In this document: positions 18,576 to 31,091 of the stretch, piece by piece
How the letters are laid out: each line of letters begins with the position of its first letter
Position numbering within the stretch: the first letter of the stretch is position 1
NCBI GenBank assembly: GCA_004009845.1
Contig: RMBW01000183.1
Location: 1-37,594 of the forward strand
Length of the DNA stretch: 37,594 nucleotides
Source of the DNA: Davidsoniella eucalypti
Taxonomy: Eukaryota; Ascomycota; Sordariomycetes; Microascales; Ceratocystidaceae
Direction: 5' to 3'
The notes under the pieces: model-generated
Seen by the model: only the letters and a program-made list of their open reading frames with translations
Told to the model about the DNA's origin: nothing
Databases searched by the model: none
Program-made: the position numbers and the translations under genes

Positions 18576-20772
18576 ATCCTTGTTCAAACAACCCAAGGTC
18601 TATGCTCACGACAATTCTATACAACTCTTACAACTACATATATAGCAAGTAGATGCGATGCCTCTCTTTGTTGATCCGATACATGTGCCTTGGATCCAAG
18701 GCCATAACTGGCCGACTGGCATTATAACATTGCTCACTAGAAATCGAGATTTGAAGCATGAGAATGTCAAGTATACAGCATGTTTGTAGAGCAAGCAGTG
18801 ACCCTCGTCTCTACTATGTAAATAACATTATTATCAGATCGCCCAGATTGTCCCTTTATTTCAGCGTTGTGTCATTGCCTTACATATATATATATATATA
18901 TATCCAGAAGGCTTGGCTGATTTGTTCCCTCTTGTTGTTCGCCTTTGCCATTTAAGAAGTACTTATTCTGCCACATGAATTCATCAGTAATGTATAATAA
19001 TGGTACACTAACTAGCTAAAGCACAGATCATGATCAGGTGGCGGTCTTGTTATGGTTAGAATCAACGGAAGAGAATCAAAATGACTCTTGTAATCCAAGC
19101 CGGTCACCGGCAACCAAGCAAGGGCAGGTGTAAGTCTGTCTTGACTAGCAGTACGCACTAGTGATAGTTGTTGGATGACACCGGTGAATCAACGCTAAGC
19201 ACTTCCAAGCGTTATTGTTTTTTTCTACTTAGTATTGGATCTAGTCCGGAAAAAATATCAAGTAGATCAATATCGATTGGCCCCCAAAGACGTATAAAAA
19301 AGAGCTTGACGACTCTAAAATTGGAGAAATGAAAACTACATACATAGTAACAGTCTGTATGTTTTGGAGGAAGCCGAGCCAAGACCAACACGAAGACCGA
19401 GTTGAGCTTTATCTGACCATCTCTCTCTTTTTCCTGCTCTCTACAAAAAGTTCTTATTAGCGAGCCAGCCACCCTGACCTGACAGCGAAAATCGCCCAAC
19501 AAGATAGAGCCTGGAACACGTGAAATTGCGCCATCATCTGCAGCCATGAACCTTGCAGGAAAAAAAGCTCGAGTAGAAGCCGATCAGCTAGCCCGGCCAG
19601 TGCTCATACGGTGATGCCTTGGAGAATAAACGAGACGAGAATACTGCTCTGCCGTATACATAGGTGCTTTCTGAGGTGGCATTTTTTGTGTACATACATA
19701 ATATATGTGGCCGTCTTTCCCAGGCCTCTTTATTTTATTTCTCCAATTGGAGCGGAGAAGTGGCTAAGAAAAGCAAAGCTGCAGCAAAAAGAGGAGAGGA
19801 AAATACAGCTTGGCTTGTCACATGAGCCTGCACCTTTTAGTGGTTGTATGTATGACAAAAAAGCCACTGTGCGTAGCGAGCTAGGCCACAACTCCAATCG
19901 TTGGAAGAAAGCACATCTGTATAGCAATAGTCGGAAAAGAAGATGAGGATGGGCAGGATGCCGGTTCGGAGATCACCACTTGTTAAGGTGTACATATCTG
20001 TACGACTAGTTGTTCAATTAATTCCAAAACAGCAGAGACGACAAGGAGAATAAGAAATTGTAGCAACAAAGCTTCTATTGGACTCAGCATCAATTGATAT
20101 CCCAAGACTGGCGAAAAAGTTTGCATGTGTTAAAATATGCATCCTTATATACATGTAGAACAACATTGCCATGGGCATCGAATGTCTTCGGGATGCAAAG
20201 TGTGCTGAATTGTGTCTGCATTGAATGAACCTAGGCGAGGCAAGAACAGATGACACGTTGAGCGGGCTGGCGTGCTGTGATGGGATTAGCGATTGAGGCA
20301 TTTTGGTATAAGTACATCTGCATCTGTATAATGTCAGATATAGCAGCACTAGCCGCCATCAACTTGAGAAGCTACAGTGAAGCTACAGTGACGTGTGATA
20401 TGTAGGCTGTATCAAATAGTAGCTGGTTATGGTGAGCATAAAAGGTCGGCTCGGACATCGCCGGTACAAATGATGTTTGCTTATGCCCTGATGTACACTG
20501 TAGCTGCATATGGTACTTGTACAAAGCTACGGATTCTACATACACTTTAGACTTGCATACAATACTTGTATAGTACACCTCCAGTGAAAGGTATGGTGAG
20601 TATAAATAAAACGTTGCAGATTCCTGGCTCATCCTTGTCGGTAACAAGAAGAATGCCCTGCAGAAAAGATACGTAGCGGGCAAGAATTATGCAAAATAAA
20701 AAGCTGGATGCTATGTTGTATTATTCCTGGAAATCGGTAGCATCACAAGACTAGCTAGGCCTGAAAAAGCTA

Positions 20773-20870
20773 AGACTAAGACCAAAGACGTCTGTCGGTG
20801 GACTATCGGACTTGGTCTTAACTTGGCCCAAGCCAGATAGCCAGTCGTCAGCCAGCTAGCTGGCCAAGTT
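20773..20870. repeat. Nested inverted repeats
   Basis: TAAGACCAA near 20773 pairs with TTGGTCTTA ending at 20820. AACTTGGCC (20820-20828) pairs with GGCCAAGTT (20862-20870). Inside the second pair is the 14-bp palindrome GCCAGCTAGCTGGC (20851-20864). Three separate stems within 100 bp could be a remnant of a small inverted-repeat element or a structured RNA. Confidence 0.5.
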
Positions 20871-21899
20871 AGTTGAACAGTGATAAGTTGGTTCTCTTGG
20901 AATCATTGCAGGCATGGCCCGAGCAGTTTGGTGGATGCGGTAGCATCGAAGTTCAATTTTTTCCCTGCTGTATTTATCGGACAAGGGGCTTCGAGGATGG
21001 TTTTGCTCGTTCGTGACGGGCTGATCATGGAGGGTTGGCTAGGACTGTCTGGAAATATGGAACGATGACCAGTATATAAGCTAGATATCAATTAGTAGCG
21101 ACGATCGATGGGCCATACCAGAGATGATGAAGCTGCTGTGATGAGAGACAGAGCAAGAAGAAGGGCTCACAGGGCGTCAGATGGACTGCTAGACTAGCCT
21201 GTAAATAAGCGTGCATCCTGGATGCATCCTGTAGAGACGGACTGTTCTAGGTGTGTTTGTCTCTGTTCTAGTCGAAGCGACGGCCCCTATTCCTGCAGCC
21301 AGATTGATGATGGAGATGCTCTGATGGGCAATGTGACGATGGAGTAGAAGACAAAAGAGGGAGGAAAAGAGAGGAAAAAAGAGGAGCAGCAGATTTGCGG
21401 CTTCAAATACTTTTGTGTGGAGAATAAATATTTGTGTTGCGATAAACAAGAGCACGCAACCAAACGGCAACTTCTCACCAGCGTCTCTGTAATAACCTGG
21501 GGAAGTGCGCCCGCTGGACTACTGCCCTTAATGAACTTAGAGCCTGCTTCTTGATCTGGCAGCTTCTAGGCCGGTTTAATCTGGTGCTCCCAACCTTGCT
21601 CTGAACAGCAAGCAAAGAGAGAGAGAAAGAGCAGGGACCGGGAAGGCCCCACACAAGAAGAATAACAGAAAACGAAAAATGAACTGCGGATCCACCTGTG
21701 GGCTCCACTCACACTGTTTTCTTTTTTCTTCTCGTCTGCTTTCTTTAGAGACGCTAAGGATCTGCCCAAACTTGATGTCGACTAGGCCACCCACCCGAAA
21801 AGTACCAGCGACCTAGGGCTGTGCGGGCGCTGACCGCAACGGTCTAGGTACAGAGGTACAGGCGGGCCACCGCTAGAACAAGCATCTCAAGCACCCAAG

Positions 21900-23930
21900 C
21901 ACACTAGACAGTTCCTGTTACCATAAGCCATTAGTCGCCGTTTTGCTCGTGGGCCCCTCAGAAGCCGGCTCTTCGCATTACCACCAATTCCCATTACATA
22001 AAACGCTGCTGGCCGCGCTGTTTTTTTGCCCGCTGCGACGCTCGAGCTGTCGTTCTTGTTATTCTCGTTATCTCACCGATTTTGCTATGTGAGTGTTTCG
22101 ATTGAAAATCGCATCTCTTCCTCTCCTGCGTTCTGCGCCCGCAACCAAAAACCAGCCAACCATTCGAGCTATCGATCGCTCTCTTTGTATCCATTATCTA
22201 TCTATCATCTTTACTTTTTACTTTCGTTGTCTCTACGCCCTCCAAAATAAACGCCGATCTCCAATTAGTCCCAATTGATCGTTGGTCGAGCCGATTCGTT
22301 GCGATCCAAGCTTTACAGCTGCTCGATCGTCTTCGCTGAGTCTTCCATTGACTGTTTGCTCTTCGGACACAGGTCCTTGGCAGCAAGCATCAGTATCGGC
22401 AGTCTGCCTGTATATCTGTGTTTGCCATTACAGCTATCATCCGATAGCACACTTATCAGCCTCGTGCCGGCTTGGTGTCCTCGTCGATTGTACCATACCA
22501 ATACTGTCGACTGTATCGCTCTAGCGAAAGCTATTGTAAAGCTCTCCCGACTAGATCTTGCGCTTGTGCTAGTAGACCTTGATTTTTGATTCTAATTGCC
22601 AAATCGGTTGCTTAACTGATGTTATCGCACACACATCTAATCGGATCCTATTGAGTTTCTATTACAGCATTCTTCCCAAATTGTCTTCCTTTTTTTTGTT
22701 CTATTCTGATTCTACAAGCGGCTCGTCTAGTAGTTCGCTGCTGCTACCCGTTCGTTTGGTTGTCATTCCGTCGTCTATCTACGTCGTGCCCTTCCAGAAC
22801 ATCCAGCATTTAGACGCCATAACCGCAACGGGCGCTCTGTGTATTTTTATTAGTCGTGCCCCTGGTCCTGTCTTCAGTTTGCGCCCGCAAGGCTCGTCAC
22901 TTACACACTCTCTGTGAGAGCCAAAAAAAGAAAAGTAAAAAAGAAGGAAAAAAACTCCTGTGTTATCTTCCCATCGCTTAGGCTTTTGGTGTGCCCGCTA
23001 TTATCACACTATCCACAAGCTACCATTGTCTTGCCTTTGCCATACGTACCTTCGTAGCTACGTACCTGTGCCCCAGTAGATTGGGAAGCAAATACATCAG
23101 GCTAAGCCATTGCTACATAGCGTATATCATAGTCTGTCGGCCATCTCTAGATTCCGCACTGCTGCTGTTATATCACATCGTAAGCCGACGTATAGATACT
23201 GCCTTATACTAGGTAGATCTTCGGTTAGATAGGATACATCCTCATCAAGTCCCCCTATCCTTGTCTGAGACTCGCAGCTCGCCGCCCGCAGCTTGTGTAC
23301 CAAAATCATTTTGCCTTACACATCGATTTACGGCCTTGTTTTGAGCTCTGCATCTGCATTGCATTTTGCATACCTGCATATTTGCACTTTCTGACGCCCG
23401 TATCAATCAATTGTTACGCAATTGAATCCGCCGTTTTAGTCCAAGGTTACAGAACAGCTCCTCTTGTCGTTGTGCACTTCTATCTTAGAGTCTTGCTCCT
23501 GACCGAGCCTTCACCGAAAGCTACATTACTCTTTTGGGCTTGATTGTCCAAGCTTCACTATTCGAGCCTGGTAATCGTCGGCTTGCCCCGGGATTTCTGT
23601 CTCTACTCATACAACCGGATCGGTCCAGTCCAGTCTAGAGACCGCTGTTTGGGAGATAGACGACTCTTGCTCTAAGGCTCCTTTGCTATTGGACTGCTTG
23701 AGTACAGTATTGAGATCTGCTCCGCCTGCATTCCTTCTCCTGCACGTTATCGACCTATAGTGAGGTGGATTCCCCATCCCAAACTCTTTTTCCATATTTT
23801 CTTCTTCTCTTTCTTCCCTTCTCCCCAGTCTGATATTCTACGACCCAAAAACTTACACAATTTTGTTGTAAGCTAGAGAGGATTGCTTTCTTGTTTTTTC
23901 CAGTGAACATATAGCATAGGACGACAGACC
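21900..23930 (+). promoter_or_regulatory. Promoter and probable ~1.9-kb leader of the bZIP gene
   Basis: From about 22020 to the ATG at 23931 the plus strand is markedly pyrimidine-rich and contains many short ORFs, several over 60 codons, none protein-like. It looks like the long, uORF-loaded 5' UTR common for fungal regulatory genes. The transcription start, possibly near 22000 after TTACATAAAA, and any leader introns cannot be placed from sequence alone. Confidence 0.45.
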
Positions 23931-25492
23931 ATGCCTGAAGAGATGTCAATTGCGAGAACAAACAGAGAAAAGGTCAAGGAAGATACTCCCGGTGAAGAAT
24001 CTATGGGTTCAAGCCCTGAAGCCGAGATGACTATCGCTACTTCTGCCACCGTTGCTGGTGCAAGCAACATCGGTAACGGTGTTCTAGAAAGTCAGCAACC
24101 AAAGAGAAAGGGAGGCCGGAAGCCAGTAAGTTTTGCTCTATTCCCACCTTTTGAGTCTCTTCTTTTTCCGTCGTACAACATCAACTAACCGCCTTTTGTC
24201 TGCCCTACCTACAGATTTATGCCACTTCTGAAGAAAGAAAGCAACGTAATCGCCAAGCGCAAGCTGCGTTCCGCGAAAGACGCACAGAATACATCAAGCA
24301 ACTAGAGGAGACCATTCGGGTTCATGAAAACAATCTTCAGAACCTGCAGGCTGCTCATCGTAATGCCGCTGATGAATGTCTGATGCTCCGGTACAAAAAC
24401 TCCCTACTTGAGCGGATTCTGCTTGAGAAAGGTTTGTCTTGTCTTTATATCCTCTCCTTTTTTCAAACACTGAGAAACTAACACAAGTGTCACTTGACTC
24501 GCAGGTATTGATGTGCAAGCTGAACTCCGCGCCAAGACAGGTAGTCCCAATCTTGGTACAACTCATATGCCTCAAAATATGGTGCAGCCGCCGCCTATCC
24601 AGCGTGCTATCATGAACCGTCATAACCAGAACCGGAGACCAGCGGCCCTGGCCTCGAAGCTAGACGGAGGCTCTGGTACGCCTTTGCCTCCGCCGCCACA
24701 CCATGGTGGACTAGGAGCTATGGCGTCCCCTCGTAGTCGCCCGACGCCTTCGTCGAACCATTCAAACTCGCCTACAGCTTCTGGTCCTACCTTTGGTGGT
24801 GGTGGTGGCCCAGCGGCCCTGTCTCCGGCTGCGTCGGACCATATGTCTTCTAGAAATTCTGTGACTTCGTCTATCAAATCCCACATGAGCCCTATGAACT
24901 CTATGCCAGCTCCCCCGCAGGTCATGGCGCAACACCAGCAACATCAACAGCAGCAGCAAAATTCTCACAATAGGGCTTCTCACAACTCGTCGTACTATCC
25001 TACTCCTGGATTCCAGAGTCACATTGAACAACTAGGCAAGTTTACCTCTATTCTATCCCCCCTCCCTATCTTGAAAGGGCTTTGGCGTCCTAGGCTCATT
25101 CCGTCAGTACAGAACAGGAATACGATGCTCAAAATGAGATGATCGACGAACCCGAAATCGAGTCCAACAACAACAATACCGGCAACAGCAGAAGCCAGTA
25201 CCCGAACTACTCTGCTGCTCCGTCTGTCATGCCCTCGCCTGCATCCAACAGAGGCTCTCAACTTGGTCAGGGACACTCCGAGAATATACAATCACAACAC
25301 CCGCAGTCTCGCCAACACCAACCATCCTCACAGCAGCCTTCACAGCAGAACCAGCAACAGAGCTTCAACAACGGACAATATCCATCAATGACCCAACTTC
25401 TTGATTCGGGTATGGAATGGGATCCTTTCGGCCTCAGCGCTAGCATGGCTTTCCCAACACCATTCGCCTTTGACCAGAGCAATATGCGGTAA
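23931..25492 (+). CDS. Yap/Pap1-type bZIP transcription factor
   Basis: Exons are 23931-24125, 24215-24431, 24505-25035 and 25113-25492, 440 residues in all. The bZIP domain is encoded by exon 2. The basic region spans residues 73-88, with N77-x-x-A80-Q81-x-x-F84-R85, the NxxAQxxFR signature of fungal Yap/Pap1 proteins. A zipper follows with L95, H102, L109, A116, L123 and L130 at heptad positions. The N-terminus is acidic. The C-terminal two-thirds are disordered and rich in Ser, Pro, Asn and Gln, with a Gln/His run (AQHQQHQQQQQN), and end in a hydrophobic patch (GMEWDPFGLSASMAFPTPF) that may activate transcription. No Cys-rich redox domain is present, so it is not an AP-1/Yap1 oxidative sensor of the classic kind. 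Intron 3 probably uses a GC donor. Target genes are unknown. Confidence 0.88.
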
Positions 25493-28400
25493 AGTGTTTT
25501 CTTCGCCAAAATCTTGCTTTCATAAAGCGAGACTGTGCTTAGATTAGACTATGACTTATCTCGTTGCAAGTATGTGTCCTTCTGTTTGCTTCTGTGTCCC
25601 GCTTCTCATGATAAACGACACTTTATTACCAACAACTACCGAGTCACCTTGATATTTCACCAACATCCGCACGTCTCACTGTTACTTCATTAATACAGCA
25701 TGGCGTTAATGGTGAACGCGCTTTCGATTCTTCGGGCTTGACGTCCACTCCAGTTTCACATCTACTCGGCTGCTGTACCGATAGATGCTGGAATATGGTT
25801 TTGTTTCTGGTTATCACTAGGATCTTTGACATCCTTCTAGTCTTTGGTCCCGGTCTTATGACGGCCAATATTTCTTACCTCACGGCATCTGCACATATTA
25901 CACGACATCTACGCTATCTTGAAAAAATACTGTTTGGATATTTTAAAAAGAGTGCCTACCGAGTTACTACTATAGGCGATTCGACTCTTTGTATACTTTT
26001 CTTATTATCTCTCACACTTTTTGTTATATGCTTCCTATTTTTCTTTTCACGGTCTTCGAAACAAAAGTATATTTATTGGGTTGGTTTTCTATCATTTTCT
26101 TCTTCAATTCGCAACTGGTCAACTTTTGGGTTGTTTTTTTCTTCCATCTCTATCGATATGATATCGACGTACTTTCTTGTTGCTCCCTTTTCCGCTTTTT
26201 TTCCACCTTTCTCTTACTGATTATGACTTACGACTATTTTGTGCTTTATTATCTGTTCATCTATGTTTTTTTTGCTCTTTTTCTGGCTTCATCACTTGAG
26301 ATGTCAAAAAATAGGCCAACGCTAATGCTCACAAAAAGGGCAATGTAGAACTGCTCTACAATACCTTATGATGTTAGGTGTGCAATCTGATGTTTTGATG
26401 TTTGTCTAGTGACTTAATATCTCAACATTCAAGATATATATAGACACACTAGCTCTGCTATCGAAGTCGCCGATGTTATCATCATTGGCTTGGCTGTGAA
26501 TATATGAAAGCTCTATCTACCATATCTTTTATAGTATCATCCGTAAGGAAATGTCCGCTAGCTCATCATATAGGTAATATGATATGACATGTATCAAACC
26601 ACCTTGAATACAATCCTACTCTTTCCAACCATGTTTTCACTAAACTATTTGACCAATGAAATATGTATTATTTTCATTTCTCAGGCTGATTATCATGATA
26701 ATAGTACTTTTCATATGACCACTAAACTCTCATCCTGCGAAAGATTATATTTTGTTATTAGACCACGTTCAAGTTACACATGTGGCCACAGGATGAATAT
26801 TAGGCTAAGTAAAATCAAGAGCACTACAAACTTTAAGCGGTCTGTATACTGCAGATAAATATAACAAAGGATTTTTTTGTTAGGGTTTGAAACAGAGAGA
26901 TGGCAGAATATTAGATGGTATGCAACAAAAATTCTACTTAGGGCAAGATACAGGATAGCAAGGGGGGGAGCAAGAGGCTAAAGTGGGAAACATGCGTCTA
27001 TCTAAGCATCCATATATACAACTCATCAGATGTATATAACTAGACATTATGTAGATATGAGACGGGCTAGTAGGATTGATAGATTAGCATACATACTCAT
27101 ATGTAAGATGTGTGCATATGCCTACATACATCTACAATGGCCTTAATGTGGCAGGAAGCACAGGCTGATATGCACGGAGGTTGACGCCGTAGTAGATGAA
27201 AGTGAAGGATTGTATATATGTTTACTTTCTCAATTTCTTTCCTACTTTTCATTGATCTTATAACTGTATCGTATATTTTTGAAGGGTTAATAACAAACCC
27301 TTGTGTAGTACACAATCGACTTTTAGTGTTTCTATCATCGATATATGTACATACAGTTATACCATATTCCATTGTACTAATTACCATTTATAGCAAGTAT
27401 AAGTAAATCAATGTGCTTATTATTAGAATAATGAGAAAAGTGCTTGATTGACTTCATGCCGCATTTGTGCTACATAAAACGTTGATCTAGCTAGGGTAGG
27501 GTTGAAGTTCAGATTATTAGCTCCAACTATATTGCAACGATTGATTGTATTTTCCAGCCACTTGAGCTTAATAATCTAGTCACAGCAACAAGAAACGGCG
27601 TGGCTGAAACCAGGCTTCTCTTTTGCTTCTTTCCCAAGAAAGAAAATGAATCACCTGAGGATTACCAATTTGGAAGGAACAGGTTGTAGGGCTTTTTTTC
27701 TCTTCCTGCTTTCGGAGTCCTTCATAAGGAAAATGAAAAAATATTTGTGTGTGAATTGTACAGTGCCATACACAGTGTTTCACAGCATTAAAGCCAAACT
27801 CGCCTCCGTTTTCAGCACTGTATTTTAGCAACAGCCCTACTTACGGCGAAAAACCCATAAAAACACCACAAATTTTAGTTCCGAAAAAAGAAAAAAAAGA
27901 AGAGCTACCGATGTTCTACCGCCAAAAGATATCAACTCATATTTTCAAAGAGTCCACCAGATGCGTATTACCATAAGAAATTGGCTAGGGTGTTAGAGCC
28001 GAGCCGATGGAGATATTTGAGAGGGGTCTTGTTACATAGAAAAACACAGGAAAACGAATAAAAGCTGTCTGCACACAATAGTGAAAAAGAGCAGGTGGTG
28101 GTGAGGTTGTTAGGAAAATGGAGACAGACTAAGAGTACCTGACTTGTGCAGATTTACATGTACATATTCTTCGTATTTTTCTCTTTAGAAAATATGGCAG
28201 CAAAACAGGGTCTCTTGAGTATTCTTGATTCTCTAGTCTTTGTTGTTGAACCATGATGGGGGAAGAATGCTGGACTATGTTTTTGAGGACCATGAGAAAA
28301 AGTTGACGGGAAGAAAATTAAGCGATTTGCTATTACTAACTAGTGTAATAATGAGAAAAATAACCGTCTTTGCCTCGTAGAAAAGACGAAGAAAAAATAG

Positions 28401-28672
28401 AGCGAAACAAATAGAGTAGGAAAAGAAAGTAAAAAAAAAGAACTTGTACTCATGTTTAGCCCACTCTTAACTTTTATTTCGCTTCCCTGCACAAACTTCC
28501 CATTTCTGGCTTTACCATCACCCACTTTCTTTGTGTTTTTCAAACCTCCCCCTTCCCACACTTTTTTTCCTTTTTTTTTTTTTCCCTTCCCACCTCATCC
28601 ACCCCCTCACCCACCTTGTGACTTTTTACTCTCTCCGCCTCCTAGGCGTTTAAACAAGAAACAAGAGACAAA
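25493..28672. other. Intergenic, 3.2 kb: bZIP 3' flank and Stm1 promoter
   Basis: The stretch 25493-26350 is very T-rich and is probably the bZIP 3' UTR and flank. 26350-28300 is AT-rich without a supported gene. 28440-28672 is an extremely pyrimidine-rich tract, including T13 and C-rich blocks, directly before the Stm1 ATG. Such CT tracts mark highly expressed translation-related genes in filamentous fungi. Confidence 0.5.
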
Positions 28673-31091
28673 ATGTCGGTTGTCTCCAAGGTACGTTATC
28701 ACCGTTGACTCTGTTGTTGCTATGCTGCTGGACTTGGCTTCCATGACGTGATTTTTGGTTGTTTCCTTTGTTTTCCTTGTCTGCATGCTACTTTCATATC
28801 GTCACACTTCTCCACTCGTCCTTTTTTTTCGTTGAGAAGGAAATTCGAATGATTTGGAGATGCCTATTCTGCGGAAGACGATGAAATCATCATCAGGTTT
28901 GCATGGGACGCTTATATAACATACCTGAACCCTCGTAAAACGGGTGTCGAGGACGCGCAAACCTTCATGACAAGCAATCAAGAAACCACTGAATCATCTC
29001 GATGGAGGCTACAGAGATAGAGACAGTTATGTTTGGAACCCACAAAGCTAACATAACACTGTATAGAACCCTTTTGACCTGCTCGGTATGTTTTCGCCAC
29101 GCCTTATGGCTCTGCCTTAACCTACAAGTACCGATCCTTGAGAGCATCATCGCTTGTCCCGAATCCGGTTTCGTCGCTATAACGACTTTGTCTTCTCGTC
29201 CGATGCACCTAATGTGCTTGCTTTCCCTTTTCATGGGGACTGGATCATCGAAATCAAACTGAATTGCGTCACATAATTTCAAGAATGCTAGCATCCGAAA
29301 TCGCCTCATTAGCACTGGGCTTTGAGAAGTTGGCCCGGCTCTACCAACACGAATTTCTTGATGCTGCTATCTTCATCTTATTTTTTCGTAATTCTCTTTT
29401 TTTGTTGTATCCTTCCCCCCACTATGAATCAAGTTTTTTTTTTCTCCCTGGGTCATTAGCGTCAACACTCTATCAAGACTTTTTTGACGAGGGGAAGAAA
29501 GTGGGATAAAGGTGCATGGACTCCCAGTTCATGTACTCTCCATAAGGAATGACAATGCTAGCATGGAAACAATTCGATGTTTCGAGCTGGAGTTAACATA
29601 CTTTTTGTTTCCTTGACAAATCGGACAGAACATTGTAATATGAAACCGGATCTGGACCAAGTAGTGGAATTTTCAATCACTCGATGGACAACTTTAGTGA
29701 TATATCCTATCACTATCACTTGAAACAACCTTTAAACTAACATCTATCTCTGGTATTAGGCGACGGCGAGAGCCCTGCCCCCGCCGCTCCCGCTAAGAAG
29801 GAGGCCCCTAAGGCCGCTGCTGCTCCCGCCCGCCGTGGTGGTAACGAGGCTGGTATGTCAACATAATAAACACCCCCCCCCCCCCCCCATATCAACGAAT
29901 AGAAGCATTTAGTCGTCTGTTGCATCAAGTATGTTGCATAAGCGCTATCTATTCCTACGTGTCATGCTTGTTATTTCTATGCCGAGCTTACGATTGGGTG
30001 CAGATGTCTGTTTAATGAATTGGCCCACATCCCCTGTCTAGCAACGTCCAGAAAAGACGTTGGAATAGAAGAGGGGGTCAGCTAATGCAGCAGATGCTCT
30101 GGCACACAATAGTCACTCTCATTTCTTTATATGTGTAACAATCTTGGATTGTTTTGTTTTGGTTTCACGAACCACTGTAACGTAACATTCGTACTAACCT
30201 GTTACCCTCTACAGCCTTCCGCGACAAGAACGCTGGCCGTGACAACAACCGCGGTAAGCCCACTGAGGATGGTGCTCCCCGCCGTGGCCGTGGTGGTGCC
30301 CGTGGTAAGTTTTACCTGTTATATGATTAGGCCCGCTCGTTTTGACAAACTTACTAACTTGAAATAGGCCGTGGCTCCCGTTTCCCCCACGCCAAGGATG
30401 ACCGTCACTCCAAGTCTGTCGGGTAAGTTTTATATGAACTTTATATAGACTTTCTTCCTTTTTGTACTTGTATACTAACATTCGTTGTCTTGGATCTAGT
30501 GGTCCCGGCGAGAAGCAGGCTGACAAGGCCTGGGGCGCTAACGAGGGCAACGCTGAGCTGAAGGATGAGATCGCAGCTGACGAGATCGCCGCTGCCGACC
30601 AGAAGGAAGAGGAGGCCGTCGAGGCCGCCGAGCCCGAGGAGAAGGTCAAGTCTTTCGACGATTTCCTGTCCGAGAAGGCCGAGAAGAAGCTGGCTCTGGG
30701 CGACAACCTGAACCTGCGTCAGGCCAACGAGGGCTCCAAGGGCAACAAGAAGTGGGAAACCGCTAAGCCCCTTACCAAGGAGGAGACCGACTACTTCGCT
30801 GCCTCCGGCGGCAAGGCTCTGCGCCAGCGTGAGCGCAAGGCCAAGCAGACAATCGATATCGAGCCCGTCTACGTCGAGGCTGAGCGCGAGCAGCGTGCTC
30901 CCCGTGGCGAGGGCCGTGCTCCCCGTGGCGCTGGCCGTGGCGGTCCTCGCGGTGCTGGTCGTGGCGGCCCCCGTGGCGGTGCTCCCCGTGGCGGTGCTCC
31001 CCGTGTTGGTGCCGCTCCTGTCCGCAAACAGGGTGGTAGTGCTACTATCAACACCTCTGACCAGAGCGCATTCCCCTCTCTGGGTGCTTAA
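28673..31091 (+). CDS. STM1: Stm1/SERBP1-family ribosome-binding protein
   Basis: Stm1 occupies the mRNA channel of idle 80S ribosomes, protects them in starvation and also binds nucleic acids. Exons are 28673-28690, 29067-29085, 29760-29852, 30215-30304, 30368-30422 and 30500-31091, giving 288 residues with every junction in phase. The joined start reads MSVVSKNPFDLLGDGES, and NPFDLLG is the conserved Stm1 N-terminal motif. Next come an Ala/Lys/Pro stretch, RGGNEAAFRDKNAGRDNNRG (about 40-60, a family signature), RGRGG repeats, and RHSKSVGGPGEKQADKAWG. An acidic helix and KSFDDFLSEKAEKK follow. An RGG/PRG-rich segment fills about 224-262. The end, SAFPSLGA, resembles yeast Stm1. Codon use in exon 6 is strongly C-biased, as in highly expressed genes. 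Introns 3 to 5 carry CTAAC branch points. Introns 1 and 2 (376 and 674 bp) are long for a fungus. Confidence 0.93.

Larger units (their letters stand above)
15661..21900. other. 6-kb AT-rich region without a convincing gene
   Basis: This is gene-free, AT-rich sequence, most AT-rich at about 16000-17600. Visible structures are a cluster of four ATTGG pentamers (15895-15999), an ATCTCAACTAGATT direct repeat (16142-16155 and 16215-16228), an AT microsatellite (18884-18903) and nested inverted repeats (20773-20870). It could be repeat DNA decayed by RIP, but no recognisable source element remains. Confidence 0.45.

Noticed and set aside
18884..18903. AT dinucleotide repeat
   Set aside because: An ordinary microsatellite in AT-rich DNA.
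19212..19547. 111-codon minus-strand frame starting MAADDGAISR
   Set aside because: It has an ATG, but the second half is low in coding character and no domain or splice partner is visible.
25738..26350. Long hydrophobic plus-strand frames after the bZIP gene
   Set aside because: Very T-rich sequence yields Phe/Leu/Ser-rich frames by composition; there is no ATG in good context at the 5' end, and it probably lies in the 3' flank.
28691..29759. Possible C/D-box snoRNA in the Stm1 introns
   Set aside because: ACGATGA near 28878 and CTGA near 28925 only partly match the C and D boxes, and there is no terminal stem.
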